Positions 10,166 through 19,412 of a DNA stretch of 64,000 nt are shown here, one piece after another. The first letter of the stretch is position 1. Each line of letters starts with the position of its first letter. The notes below the pieces were generated by a model. It saw only the letters and a list, made by a program, of their open reading frames with translations, ran no database searches and had not been told where the DNA came from. This stretch comes from Candidatus Saccharimonadota bacterium (GTDB lineage Bacteria > Patescibacteriota > Saccharimonadia > Saccharimonadales > Saccharimonadaceae): contig OX335598.1 of the NCBI GenBank assembly GCA_946893605.1, positions 637,909 through 701,908 of the forward strand. The letters are read 5' to 3'. Position numbers and translations under genes: made by a program.

Positions 10166-11326
10166 TTATCCCCTCTTCTTTACACTCCACTTTCCCATTA
10201 TTCTCATTGGACCATCACGAAAATCATCCTTACCTGTAATAATAAACGAAAATGCTCGTGGCAAATGTTTAATTACACCATCATCAGCCCTGCGGTGTAA
10301 TGATATATGAATATCATATTTGCCAGGATTAAAGCCATCCAAACTCTGATTGAAATTAACCCTCCTATTGTTTTGTATAAAGTCACTAGGAGTGTCTCTA
10401 CAATTGCGATCAGCAAATACAAACCCTCCGTACACAAAGGATATATTCACAAAAACATCTTCAGCAATACCGTCTACAGTCACGCCAATATCAATCGAGT
10501 CTTCTTGTGTAAAATTTTTTTTACTAGGTATATCAACAGACATACTAACTGAATCGTCATGAGATTCTTCTTCTGCACTAGTAACTGCATCCATATTAAC
10601 CTCCGTATATATATCGGCAATTTCTTGAGGAGATCCAATATGTTTTATCGTTCCATTTTCTATATACATAGCTCTCGAGCAAAATCTGCGCACGGCGTTC
10701 ATATCATGCGTCACAAAAACCACAGTCTGATTACTACGTTTAACTTTTTCAAAATAATCAAAACACTTCTGCTGAAAAGCCGCGTCCCCGACAGCCAGCA
10801 CTTCATCAAGCATTAAAATATCGCCACGAGCTTTAATAGCTACAGAGAAAGCTAGCCTAACCTGCATCCCTGATGAGTAATTCTTAAGCTTCTCTTCCAT
10901 AAAATCTGCCAACTCAGAGAATTCAACAATATCATCATACATCAGCTCCATCTCTTTATGGCTAAATCCCAGTAAAGCTCCATTTAAAAATACATTTTCT
11001 CTACCTGTTAATTCTGGATTAAAACCAACACCCAGCTCGATGAACGGGACAAGAGATCCATTTACTCGTACTGAACCCTCCGTCGGAGAATAGATTTGAG
11101 CTATAGACTTCAATAAAGTACTCTTACCTGAACCATTTTTACCCACTATTCCAAAAAATTCACCCTTTTTAATATCAAAAGATATATTTTTTAATGGCGT
11201 AAATTCCCTGTAGCCTTTTTTGCCTTTAATATAATTAATAGTCTTCTGTTTAATCCCGTTACTAGACTCTGTTGGTATCTTAAAAGTCTTAGTAAGAGAG
11301 TTAACTTCTATAACTACGTCCTTCAT
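10166..11326 (-). CDS. ABC exporter ATPase with Wzt-type C-terminal domain
   Basis: 386 residues. Nucleotide-binding domain about 1-245: Walker A GKNGSGKSTLL near 62, signature YSSGMQVRLAFSVA, Walker B ILMLDEVLAVGD and H-loop FVTHDM. Residues about 260-386 form a beta-rich C-terminal extension like the Wzt O-antigen-binding domain, which reads the end of the polymer before export. Works with the permease gene 5 bases upstream to move undecaprenyl-linked glycan across the membrane. Family assignment is firm; the polymer is unknown. Confidence 0.88.
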   Translation of the reverse strand: MKDVVIEVNSLTKTFKIPTESSNGIKQKTINYIKGKKGYREFTPLKNISFDIKKGEFFGIVGKNGSGKSTLLKSIAQIYSPTEGSVRVNGSLVPFIELGVGFNPELTGRENVFLNGALLGFSHKEMELMYDDIVEFSELADFMEEKLKNYSSGMQVRLAFSVAIKARGDILMLDEVLAVGDAAFQQKCFDYFEKVKRSNQTVVFVTHDMNAVRRFCSRAMYIENGTIKHIGSPQEIADIYTEVNMDAVTSAEEESHDDSVSMSVDIPSKKNFTQEDSIDIGVTVDGIAEDVFVNISFVYGGFVFADRNCRDTPSDFIQNNRRVNFNQSLDGFNPGKYDIHISLHRRADDGVIKHLPRAFSFIITGKDDFRDGPMRIMGKWSVKKRG

Positions 11327-11331
11327 ATATC

Positions 11332-12150
11332 CTAAATCTCCTCAGCAAATGTCTTTGACTGCTTCTTAAAATACCAAACCGCAAATAGAACCACTATAGC
11401 TATAGCTAAAAACGGCACAGACATCATTAGCGGGCTTAATCTATTCCACATAATCATCGTATCTTTAGTTATAAGCACATATCTACTATCTTGAATAATT
11501 TGTGCAACAGGATTAAGAAACAACAGATCAACAGCAAAACTACTCTTCTGTGAAACCATCTGCATTGGATAAATAACAGGGGTGGCATAAAATGCAGCCT
11601 GAGTAAATACCTCCCATAGATATCCAGTATCTCGCGACTTAACATTAAGAGCGGACAAGAAAAAAGCCACTCCTAAAGCAAATATATACAGTTCAATTAT
11701 TAGTGGTACGATTAATAGCGACATCCATGATAATTGAACTCCATTTACTAACACAAATAGGAGCACCACTATCATATTAAATAGTAAATTTATCAATGAT
11801 GATACAGTTCCAGAAATTACAACAATATATTTAGGAAAATTAATTTTTCTAAGTAGGTCACCTCGACCTACTATAGAATTTAGTCCTTGATTAGTTGCTT
11901 CTACGAAGAAGTTCCATAAAATTATCCCCAGCAATAAATACACTGGAAAATGTTCTATATTCCTTCCTACTCCTAAAAATTTATCAAAAACTACATACAA
12001 TATCGAAAATAGAAAAAGCGGCTTAAGAACACTCCATACATATCCGAGAGCAGAACCCTGATATCTCAATTTAAAATCCGTAATAACTAATTCCCTTAAG
12101 AGAATCCTGTTTTTTCTATTAAAAACCTCTAGCCACTTCATAATATACAT
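11332..12150 (-). CDS. ABC polysaccharide exporter permease (Wzm/TagG-like)
   Basis: 272 residues with six predicted membrane helices and the ABC-2 family N-terminus (LLRELVITDFKLRYQGSALG). Partner of the downstream Wzt-like ATPase. The start is ambiguous: ATG at 12150 or the ATG at 12141 (MKWLEV). A -10 box (TATAAT, minus strand, 12156-12161) lies only 6 bases before the first ATG, so either start would be nearly leaderless. The intergenic space to the divergent glycosyltransferase is 29 bases. Confidence 0.87.
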   Translation of the reverse strand: MYIMKWLEVFNRKNRILLRELVITDFKLRYQGSALGYVWSVLKPLFLFSILYVVFDKFLGVGRNIEHFPVYLLLGIILWNFFVEATNQGLNSIVGRGDLLRKINFPKYIVVISGTVSSLINLLFNMIVVLLFVLVNGVQLSWMSLLIVPLIIELYIFALGVAFFLSALNVKSRDTGYLWEVFTQAAFYATPVIYPMQMVSQKSSFAVDLLFLNPVAQIIQDSRYVLITKDTMIMWNRLSPLMMSVPFLAIAIVVLFAVWYFKKQSKTFAEEI

Positions 12151-12179
12151 TACCTATTATACAATACAAAAAGAACATT

Positions 12180-13191
12180 ATGAATAGACTTGCAATTATA
12201 GTTCTTAATTGGAACGGATCCGACGACGCCATAGAGTGTGTTGATTCATTAATAAAACAAACCCTAAAACCTACTATTGTTATAGTAGATAATAATAGTA
12301 GCGACAATTCTGTTGCCGTATTTGAAGAATATATATCGTCGCATAAAAAAGAAAAGATTATTTTGCTCAAAAACTCAGACAATCTAGGATTCGCGGGAGG
12401 AATTAATACAGGATTAATCTATGCTCTAAAAAACAACTTTGAATATATTGGAGTACTTAATCCGGATGCAATAGCTGATAGAAACTGGTGTGAAGCTCTC
12501 ATTTATCAATTATCAAAATACCCAGAATGCGGAATTGCGACTGGAATCTTACAAAGACGCAATAGCAAGACTCTCGACACAACTGGAGATTTTTACACAA
12601 CGTGGGGACTTCCTGGACCAAGAAACCGTGATGAGCCCATAAAAAACGCACCAACTAAGCCTGGAGAAATATTTGGTGCAACTGGCGGCGGAGCTATTTA
12701 TCGTGCAAAAATCTTTGATGATATAGATATGTTTGATGAAGATTTCTTCATGTATTATGAAGATGTCGACTTAAGCTTCCGAGCGCAATTAGCCGGCTGG
12801 AAAATTCGCTTCACGCCCAAGGCTATCGCTTATCATAAAGTTGGCGCTAGTAGTAAAAAGTTCCCGGATTAACATCTGCAATACTTTTAAGCTTTTGCCG
12901 TTAGTCTTCATTAAAAATGTTCCGGGTAAACTATTTTGGTATATTGGTATACATTTTTACTGACATATTAGTTGATTTTTGCCAGTGCAATTCGTCACGG
13001 CAACGGCTGGCCCCGCATTCAAGGGTACTTTAGCATCAATTATTCACAAACCAGCAGCTTATAAAAAACGTCTTCATATCCAAAAAAATCGTAAGGTTTC
13101 CGTCGACTATATTCGTAATATTATTCACGATGGACCGCTACTAAATCAAACTGGTTTATTAAAATTTAAGCATTTTTTCAGAATAAAATAA
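12180..13191 (+). CDS. Family-2 glycosyltransferase, rhamnosyltransferase-like (multiply frameshifted)
   Basis: The intact part (12180-12872) has the GT-A motifs IVLNWNGSDD, VDNNSSDNS, LNPDAIADR and FDEDFFMYYEDVDLSFR. The rest of the family sequence is found in other frames: KLLPLVFIKNVPGKLFWYIGIHFY at 12880-12955, RHGNGWP near 12995 and KGTLASIIHKPAAYKKR to 13191. At least three frame changes therefore fall between 12865 and 13020. Restored length is about 337 residues, normal for the family. Likely transfers a sugar in the same surface glycan pathway. Confidence 0.72.
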
Positions 13192-13203
13192 TATATTTAT
13201 ACT

Positions 13204-14152
13204 ATGAAAATCATTACCCTTCTCATTCCTGTCTACAACGAAGAATCCGTTTTGTCGCAATTATTTAGGCGCTTGGACGAATTTACAAAAAACACACCCA
13301 ATTATCAATTCGAATTTTTCTTCATAAATGACGGCAGCATCGATAAATCTTTTTCAATCATAACCGAGCAATCAAAAAAAGATTCTCGAATTAGCTATAT
13401 AAATCTATCGCGAAACTTCGGTAAGGAAATTGCCATGATAGCTGGAATTGACCACGTAAAAAGTGACGCTCTGGTGATTATCGATGCGGATTTACAAGAC
13501 CCGCCAGAGCTCATCCAGGAAATGATTTCGTATTGGGAAGATGGTTACGATGACGTCTATGCTCGCCGCAACAATCGACAAGGCGAAACCTGGCTGAAGA
13601 AAAAACCAGCCAATGGTATTACAGAATATTGCAAAAATCGACCAACATCCCCATTCAGGTCGACACTGGAGATTTTCGCTTACTGGATCGCCGATGTATT
13701 GAAGCTTTGCAAAAATTCCGCGAATCTCAGCGCAACACAAAGGCGATTTTCAGTTGGATTGGCTATAAGAAAAAAGAGATATTTTATAATCGCGACCCCA
13801 GATTAGCTGGTCAAACCAAATGGAATTACCGGAAACTACTCAACTTAGCAATCGACGGGATCACCAGCTTTACTACCGCACCGCTACGCATGGCAACTAT
13901 TTTTGGATTCATCATTTCGTTCATTGCTTTCGTCTGGATTATTTATCTTTTAGTTCGCCCTTTGTTCGGAGTTTCCACCGGAGCTGGCTATTCTTCCTTA
14001 ATGGCAGTTATCTTATTCCTCGGCGGAGTTCAGTTATTATCCCTGGTATAATTGGCGAATACGTAGGACGGATATTTATCGAGACAAAAAACAGACCATT
14101 GTATTTAGTAGAGGAGTATCATGCAGGAAATATTAAAAAAACACGCCGATAA
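13204..14152 (+). CDS. DPM1/GtrB-like polyprenyl-phosphate glycosyltransferase (frameshifted)
   Basis: About 316 residues once two frame breaks are repaired. The N-terminal GT2 domain has LLIPVYNEESVL, INDGSIDKS and IDADLQDPPEL. The frame changes in an A run near 13603 (LKKKTSQWYYRILQK), continues with IQVDTGDFRLLDRR, the QxxRW-like WIGYKKKEI and two C-terminal membrane helices, and changes again near 14040 to finish with IIGEYVGRIFIETKNRPLY. This architecture loads a sugar onto a lipid phosphate carrier. It overlaps the GtrA-like gene by 32 bases; GtrB and GtrA act together to make and flip the lipid-linked sugar. Confidence 0.82.
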
Positions 14153-14555
14153 ATTCAGGTTTCTTATCGTTGGCAGTACTAATACAGTACTAGATTTTGG
14201 CATACTTTTTAGCCTAACAATCTTCTTAAATATCCCAAAAGAGTTTGCTAATTTTATATCAACATTCGTTGCCTTTTTGTTCTCATTTTTTGCAAATAAA
14301 AAATACACTTTCAAGTCAACATCCCAAAACTTGAAAAAACAATTTCTTTTATTCGTCGCAGTTACACTATTTGGTTTATGGGTAATTCAGACAATTATTA
14401 TCGCTATTATTACACCGATATTTATAAACTTCGGATTAAATAAATCACTTGCTCTATTAATTAGCAAACTAGCCGCTACGGTAGTCAGCCTCGTTTGGAA
14501 TTACGTTCTATACTCCAGAATAGTCTTTAAGGATACTAAGAACTCTTCTGACTAA
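14121..14555 (+). CDS. GtrA-like membrane protein
   Basis: 144 residues with four membrane helices. The family pattern is seen as KFRFLIVGSTNTVLDFGILF at the N-terminus, then FANKKYTF and WNYVLYSRIVF near the end. GtrA-type proteins are proposed flippases for lipid-linked sugars made by GtrB-type transferases, here encoded just upstream with overlap. It ends in a 20-base convergent overlap with jag. Confidence 0.85.
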   Translation: MQEILKKHADKFRFLIVGSTNTVLDFGILFSLTIFLNIPKEFANFISTFVAFLFSFFANKKYTFKSTSQNLKKQFLLFVAVTLFGLWVIQTIIIAIITPIFINFGLNKSLALLISKLAATVVSLVWNYVLYSRIVFKDTKNSSD

Positions 14556-14997
14556 TAATCAGACGTCGTTCGCGACCTTCACCTTCAGAATGCGTATCAA
14601 TATCGCTATATTCACCAGCCAAGTGATGCACTGTCCAGCGATCAGCAGCATTCAAATTCACTACCTTTGACTCGCCAGTTCGTCGAACTTCCTCAATCCA
14701 GCCGCGCGCCTTTTCGGCAATTTTTTCAGCATGCTGCTTTTTATAGTCCGCAATATCCAAATTTACCCGAACAGTTGACGCTTCTTTATGATGAAGCGCT
14801 GTCGACAAAAGATTCTGAATACTACGCAATGTTTCCGCATTTCTACCAATTAAAATACTACTTCGCTCGCTATGCGGAATTGAAGCTACAACAATTCCAT
14901 CTTCGATTTTTACTGAAACTTCCAGATTCAAGTCAAAGAACGTTAGCAAATCCTCTAAATATTTTTTTACAAATTCAACCGTTTCAATTTGGTCCAT
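14536..14997 (-). CDS. jag: KH-R3H RNA-binding protein Jag/KhpB
   Basis: 153 residues. A KH domain with an ILIGRNAETLRSIQNLL loop (about 48-64) is followed by an R3H domain (RWTVHHLAGEYSDIDTHSEGEGRERRLII, given here in part: R-H spacing at about 120-125). The usual N-terminal Jag_N domain is absent or very short. It lies in the conserved order rpmH-rnpA-yidC-jag on the origin-proximal minus strand, 9 bases after yidC. Known in Firmicutes to bind RNA and affect cell elongation and division; that role is inferred here. Confidence 0.88.
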   Translation of the reverse strand: MDQIETVEFVKKYLEDLLTFFDLNLEVSVKIEDGIVVASIPHSERSSILIGRNAETLRSIQNLLSTALHHKEASTVRVNLDIADYKKQHAEKIAEKARGWIEEVRRTGESKVVNLNAADRWTVHHLAGEYSDIDTHSEGEGRERRLIISQKSS

Positions 14998-15006
14998 AAT
15001 TCCTCC

Positions 15007-15927
15007 TTAATCCTTAGCCTTGATCCGAGTTACCCTGGCCTCTGTAGCCTTTTTAACACGTTTATCGATTTTTGTCGATGCTTTAGATTTTTGGGATGAT
15101 TTTTTATCTGCAATTTCTTGCATTTCTTTAGAGTCTTGCTTGAAGATAATATAGTTCTGGAGATATCCCACGGCACTAGCTGTCGTTAAATAAAGCGCCA
15201 AAGCTGCCGGCAAATATACAATCACGAAGAACATCATTACTGGCATAAATTTCATCATTTTTCGTGTCATAATGGCATTTACTTCTGCCTGATCTGCTTC
15301 TTTTCCATCGCCAGCCTCAGCTAAAATGTCACGCAATTTACGATTACTGTCGGATTGGGGCGACAATTGTTTTGAAGTTAAATATTGCAAATACGCCGCG
15401 ACTGCTGCCAAAATAACCAAGCCAACAACAATTCCATTCTTTGATATCGCGTGTTGCGTCAAATCTATAATTCCCAGGAAATTCTGATTAAACTGATCTG
15501 GATTATTCACTAAATTATTAGCAACCGGCAGATTTTTCATAAAATCATAAACATATTTTCCTAAGTCGGCGCGGCTAGAAACAAAAATCTGCACCACTCG
15601 ATACATCGCAATCAAAATTGGTAACTGAATAATCATAACGCCAATTGAGCCAAAGGCACTGACGTTGTGTTTTTTATAAAGCTCCACCATCGCCAAGTTA
15701 CGCATTTGTGGATTTTTTGCGTACTGTTTTTTGATCTTCACTAGCTCTGGCTGCATTTTACGCATTGCCTTTGCTTGATGAAGCTGCTTCTTAATTAGCG
15801 GCCAAAGTAAAAGTCTTACAATAATCGTAAAGATAATGACGCTAACACCAAAATCCGGAATCAGACTATAAATAGCCATTAGCAAATTTAAAATCGGTCG
15901 AACAATAAACTCATCAAAAAAACTCAT
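15007..15927 (-). CDS. yidC: Membrane protein insertase YidC/OxaA
   Basis: 306 residues, the short Gram-positive/organelle-like form without the large periplasmic domain. Membrane helices at about 15-35, 85-110, 160-180 and 205-245 (paired). The conserved cytoplasmic loop RLLLWPLIKKQLHQAKAMRK, with the positively charged groove region, follows the first core helix. The C-terminal tail is Lys-rich (KKSSQKSKASTKIDKRVKK), as in ribosome-binding YidC tails. It lies between rnpA and jag, the usual order. Confidence 0.93.
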   Translation of the reverse strand: MSFFDEFIVRPILNLLMAIYSLIPDFGVSVIIFTIIVRLLLWPLIKKQLHQAKAMRKMQPELVKIKKQYAKNPQMRNLAMVELYKKHNVSAFGSIGVMIIQLPILIAMYRVVQIFVSSRADLGKYVYDFMKNLPVANNLVNNPDQFNQNFLGIIDLTQHAISKNGIVVGLVILAAVAAYLQYLTSKQLSPQSDSNRKLRDILAEAGDGKEADQAEVNAIMTRKMMKFMPVMMFFVIVYLPAALALYLTTASAVGYLQNYIIFKQDSKEMQEIADKKSSQKSKASTKIDKRVKKATEARVTRIKAKD

Positions 15928-15951
15928 GTCTTGATTATAGCAAAAAAGCGC

Positions 15952-16299
15952 CTATTTATACAGTTGAGCTTGAGAGAAAAGATTCTTTATTGTCTGTTTT
16001 AGATCTTTATGTGGCATAGATAAAACTTCCGCTGAAAATATAATAACAGCCACGTCTTGATCATTTTTCATATTAGGTAGCTCCAAGCGAATAATTTCAT
16101 AAATACGTCGACGTATACGATTCCGACGCACCGCTGATTTTAGGACTTTTTTACTAACAACAACCGCAAATCTGCTGTGATTTCGATATGGGTTTTTCAC
16201 GTATTTTATCGTGGCTATAGACGAACGAACCGCTTGCCCATTTTTATAGACAAACTTAAGACTGCCATGACCATGAAACCGATTACATTGTTGTAACAT
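15952..16299 (-). CDS. rnpA: Ribonuclease P protein component
   Basis: 115 residues. Starts MLQQCNRFHGHGSLKFVY and has the RNR signature KSAVRRNRIRRRIYEIIR in the middle, which contacts RNase P RNA. Cleaves the 5' leader of tRNA precursors. The gene follows rpmH, with an intrinsic terminator between the two. Confidence 0.95.
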   Translation of the reverse strand: MLQQCNRFHGHGSLKFVYKNGQAVRSSIATIKYVKNPYRNHSRFAVVVSKKVLKSAVRRNRIRRRIYEIIRLELPNMKNDQDVAVIIFSAEVLSMPHKDLKQTIKNLFSQAQLYK

Positions 16300-16315
16300 A
16301 TTTTACAATTATATC

Positions 16316-16342
16316 AAAAAATCCCGCCTTCATCGACGGGAT
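16316..16342 (-). terminator. Intrinsic terminator between rpmH and rnpA
   Basis: On the minus strand, stem ATCCCG/CGGGAT with a 10-base loop followed by a run of six T. It lies after rpmH and 17 bases before rnpA, so it probably attenuates rather than fully ends the transcript. Confidence 0.7.
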
Positions 16343-16358
16343 AATTTTTAGCTATCAA

Positions 16359-16496
16359 TTAAATAGCAATTTTAGCGCGACCCTTTAGGCGGCGGCGCTT
16401 CAAAACCAGCCTACCAGCCTTGGTAGAAACTCGTGCCCTAAAACCATGCGTCTTTGCACGGTGTCGGGTGTGTGGTTGAAATGTTCGCTTTGGCAT
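16359..16496 (-). CDS. rpmH: 50S ribosomal protein L34
   Basis: 45 residues, [20 protein letters not shown] at the start and a [13 protein letters not shown] end. This is the standard L34 sequence and length. It is the first gene of the origin-proximal minus-strand cluster. The ATG follows a -10 box by only 10 bases with no ribosome-binding site, so it is probably translated from a nearly leaderless mRNA. Confidence 0.97.
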   Translation of the reverse strand: MPKRTFQPHTRHRAKTHGFRARVSTKAGRLVLKRRRLKGRAKIAI

Positions 16497-16506
16497 ATCA
16501 ACAAAT

Positions 16507-16535
16507 AGTATATATTCTTTCAGTACTTTTTGCAA
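16507..16535 (-). promoter_or_regulatory. rpmH promoter
   Basis: Minus strand TTGCAA, 17-base spacer, TATACT. The start codon of rpmH lies 10 bases after the -10 box. Confidence 0.7.
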
Positions 16536-16547
16536 GTCGACAATGAC

Positions 16548-16664
16548 TTTTCCACTATCGACGTATATTTTTCCACAGTTTTAACAGATGAGAATTTTAA
16601 TTGTGGAAAACTCCACCCCTGTTTTGAATAGTAATATTTCTACTACGTTTATACTTGTGGAAAA
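16548..16664. promoter_or_regulatory. DnaA boxes upstream of dnaA
   Basis: Four boxes close to TTTTCCACA: 16548-16556 (TTTTCCACT), 16569-16577 (TTTTCCACA), and two on the other strand at 16602-16610 and 16656-16664 (TGTGGAAAA). The last overlaps the -35 region of the dnaA promoter, which suggests DnaA autoregulation and part of the origin. Confidence 0.75.
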
Positions 16665-16684
16665 CTTCCCTTATTTGCTATAGT
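16655..16684 (+). promoter_or_regulatory. dnaA promoter
   Basis: TTGTGG, 18-base spacer, TATAGT preceded by TGC (extended -10). A DnaA box covers the -35. Confidence 0.6.
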
Positions 16685-16719
16685 AAAGACAGTTAACAGA
16701 ATTTGAGGGAGTAATTTTC

Positions 16720-18075
16720 GTGGATAGTCATGCGGTTTGGCAGGGTGTTTTAGGTGAGATTGAAGTAACTGTATCGTCTTCGTCGTTTACTGCGTGGTTC
16801 AAAAATACCAAATTGGAAATAATCTCCGACAAAGAAGTTCTTATAATTGCGCCGAATATTTTTGCTAGAACTCAACTTGAAAAGCGATTTCACCCGCAAA
16901 TATTAGAAGCCTTGGCTCACAACGGCATCAATGCTCCGTCTATTTCTTATAACGTCGAATCTAGTAATAAAAAACCGCGCGTTAATCGTGAAGTTGATAA
17001 AAGCGGACAACAAGAAACAGCGAAGCCGCTGATTTTACCATCGAGGAAATCTCATTCTAGTAATCTTAATCCCAGGTACACCTTTGACAACTTCATCGTT
17101 GGCTCAAGTAACGATTTGGCCTACGCTGCCTGCCAAGCAGTCGCCGCACATCCAGGAGAAAAATATAATCCGCTCTATCTTTACGGAGGCTCTGGACTTG
17201 GTAAAACTCACTTAATGCAAGCTGTTGGTAATGAGATAGTTAAAAAACAATCTTCGGCACGAGTGCTTTACATTACTACAGAAACGTTTGTTAATGAGTT
17301 TCTGGATTCTATTCGTTTCAAGAAAAAAGGTTTTTCTGATAAATATCGCAATGTCGATGTCTTGATTGTCGACGATATGCAATTTATCGCTGGGAAAGAA
17401 AAAACTCAGGACGAATTTTTCCATACATTTAACGATCTTCATCAGAACAATAAGCAAATTATCATTAGCTCAGACAAACCGCCAAAAAGTATTCCTACTC
17501 TAACCGATCGTTTGCGCAGTCGATTTGAATGGGGTATGGCAATTGATATTCAGATGCCCGATTATGAAACTCGTTGCGCTATTGTTAAAGCGAAAGCCGA
17601 ACTCAGCAACACTGAACTAGATTCTGATGTTGTAGAATATCTGGCGACCAACTTTAAGACGAACATTCGCGAACTGGAAGGCGCTTTGAATCGACTGCTT
17701 GCTTATGCGGAAATGCAGAATTTCACGCCTGATTTGGCGGCGGCTGAAGGAATTTTGGGAGATATTAAACGCAATAGACCGCAACACATAACCGCCAAAC
17801 AGATACTTGATAAGACGGCGCGATATTATAATATTGACGTGAAAGATATGTGCTCATCCAGACGAGATAAATTTATCGCGATGCCAAGACAAATTGCTAT
17901 GTTTCTTCTACGCAGTGAACTGAAAATGAGTTTTCCGAAAATTGCCCAAGAGCTTGGACGAAAAGACCACACGACCGCTATGCATTCAATTGAAAAAATT
18001 ACTAAAGAAAGCCTTACAAATGTCAGTATTCGCGAACAAATTAACGACATTAAGGATAAATTATATGTTCATTAA
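16720..18075 (+). CDS. dnaA: Chromosomal replication initiator DnaA
   Basis: 451 residues, GTG start 8 bases after a GAGGGAG ribosome-binding site. Domain I about 1-75, variable linker to about 110, AAA+ domain III with Walker A GGSGLGKTHLM near 150 and Walker B VLIVDDMQF near 210, and domain IV with the DNA-binding signature RKDHTTAMHSIEKI at about 415-428. Binds DnaA boxes and melts the origin; boxes are present on both sides of this gene. Full normal length, intact. Confidence 0.97.
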   Translation: MDSHAVWQGVLGEIEVTVSSSSFTAWFKNTKLEIISDKEVLIIAPNIFARTQLEKRFHPQILEALAHNGINAPSISYNVESSNKKPRVNREVDKSGQQETAKPLILPSRKSHSSNLNPRYTFDNFIVGSSNDLAYAACQAVAAHPGEKYNPLYLYGGSGLGKTHLMQAVGNEIVKKQSSARVLYITTETFVNEFLDSIRFKKKGFSDKYRNVDVLIVDDMQFIAGKEKTQDEFFHTFNDLHQNNKQIIISSDKPPKSIPTLTDRLRSRFEWGMAIDIQMPDYETRCAIVKAKAELSNTELDSDVVEYLATNFKTNIRELEGALNRLLAYAEMQNFTPDLAAAEGILGDIKRNRPQHITAKQILDKTARYYNIDVKDMCSSRRDKFIAMPRQIAMFLLRSELKMSFPKIAQELGRKDHTTAMHSIEKITKESLTNVSIREQINDIKDKLYVH

Positions 18076-18320
18076 TTGTGGAAAAGCTGTGCAGATGTTG
18101 TGTTTTTGCGGCGACTTACCAACACACAGATCTGTGGAAAGAAAACGACAAGTCAGCAGACAGTGGAATAATACACAAATATCCACTATAAAGTCCACAA
18201 ATAGCACACAGGGTTTTCCACCTATTTTATCGCCACTTTACCCCTGTTTGAACACATTTTTTACCCAGTTTCCACAGCACCTATTACTATTAAGACTAAT
18301 TAAAAATTAAGGAAAGTATA
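18076..18320. other. oriC: Probable replication origin between dnaA and dnaN
   Basis: 245 bases with no gene but clustered DnaA-box-like sites: 18077-18085 (TGTGGAAAA), 18133-18141 (TGTGGAAAG), 18162-18170, 18180-18188 (TATCCACTA), 18214-18222 (TTTTCCACC) and 18268-18276 (GTTTCCACA). They are followed by an A/T-rich stretch at 18280-18315 that could be the unwinding element. The dnaA-dnaN intergenic position is the standard bacterial oriC location, and gene direction changes near here. Confidence 0.75.
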
Positions 18321-19412
18321 ATGAAAGTATCAGTCACCCAAGAAAAACTTGCAAAAGCACTTAATCTAATCAAAGATATCGCATCAAGCCGTAATGAACT
18401 GCCGATATTGAATAATATTTTACTTCGTACTGACGGAGGAAGATTATTGATTGCTGGAACGAATTTGGAAATTGCTTCTACTCAATACATTGGTGCGAAA
18501 ATTGAAGATCATGGATCTATTACAATCCCTGCCCGATTGGTGTCAGAATTCATTACAAACCTACCAAGCGGCCCGGTGGAACTTGAAACTAAAAACGAGC
18601 ATTTGCATATAACTTCAGGAAAATTCTCATCAGTTATCAATGGCGTAGTGGCTGATGAATATCCTGAGTTACCTACAATTGATGAAAAGGCTGCCGTACA
18701 ATATGAAATTGACGTTGAGGATCTTAAGAAAGCCATAGTTCAAACAAACTGGCTGCGTCTGCTGTCACGCGAGCAGTTCGCGGGAGTTTATTGGCACAAT
18801 TACGAAGGGTCGCTATACTTTCAGCCGCTACTGATGGCTAAGGCTGGCGGAAAAGCGCCTGATAAAGTCAGACAATGAAGTATCAGCTATTATTCCCGCC
18901 TCTACTCTGGCGGAAGTCAGTAAAAGCGTCGGTGACGAGAAGAAAATTACGGTTCTTTTTGACGATTCTCAAGTTTGTTTTAAGACGGGAGATATGGAAA
19001 TTGTTAGTCGATTGATTGACAGGAAATTCCTGATTATCGCCAATTGATTCCATCAACTGCTGAAACTGAGATTGTTATTAAGAAGTCTGATTTTAGTCGA
19101 GTTACGAAAATTGCGGCTTTATTCGCGCGTGAATCTGGCGGTGGAATTACAATTACCGCATCAGAGGAAAATTCCCTGCTTTCTATTCATTCGATTGCGT
19201 CTGAACTTGGCGAGAACACCTCAGAGGCAACAGCCAAAATATCCGCAGATGGTCAAGTAACGCTTAATTCACGCTACCTAACGGAGGTTTTGAATATTAT
19301 TGACGCGGATGAAATCGTATTTTCGTTCAATGGTAAATTGTCGCCGTGTGTAATTCGCGAGCAAGTAAAAAATCCTGATTATACGCACATTATTATGCCG
19401 CTTAAGAGCTAA
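18321..19412 (+). CDS. dnaN: DNA polymerase III sliding clamp (frameshifted)
   Basis: About 364 residues as one collinear gene. The first part is intact to about residue 138 (MKVSVTQEKLAKALNL; LPILNNILL). Between about 18735 and 19055 the family sequence changes frame several times (for example YFAATDGYRL and VSAIIPASTL are read in other frames). The last 120 residues are intact and end YTHIIMPLKS, the typical beta-clamp C-terminus. dnaN is essential and single-copy next to dnaA, so the breaks are most likely sequence errors. Forms the ring that tethers the polymerase to DNA. Confidence 0.9.

Noticed and set aside
14667..14999. Plus-strand frame of 110 codons over jag
   Set aside because: Antisense shadow of a well-supported KH-R3H gene; no start signals.
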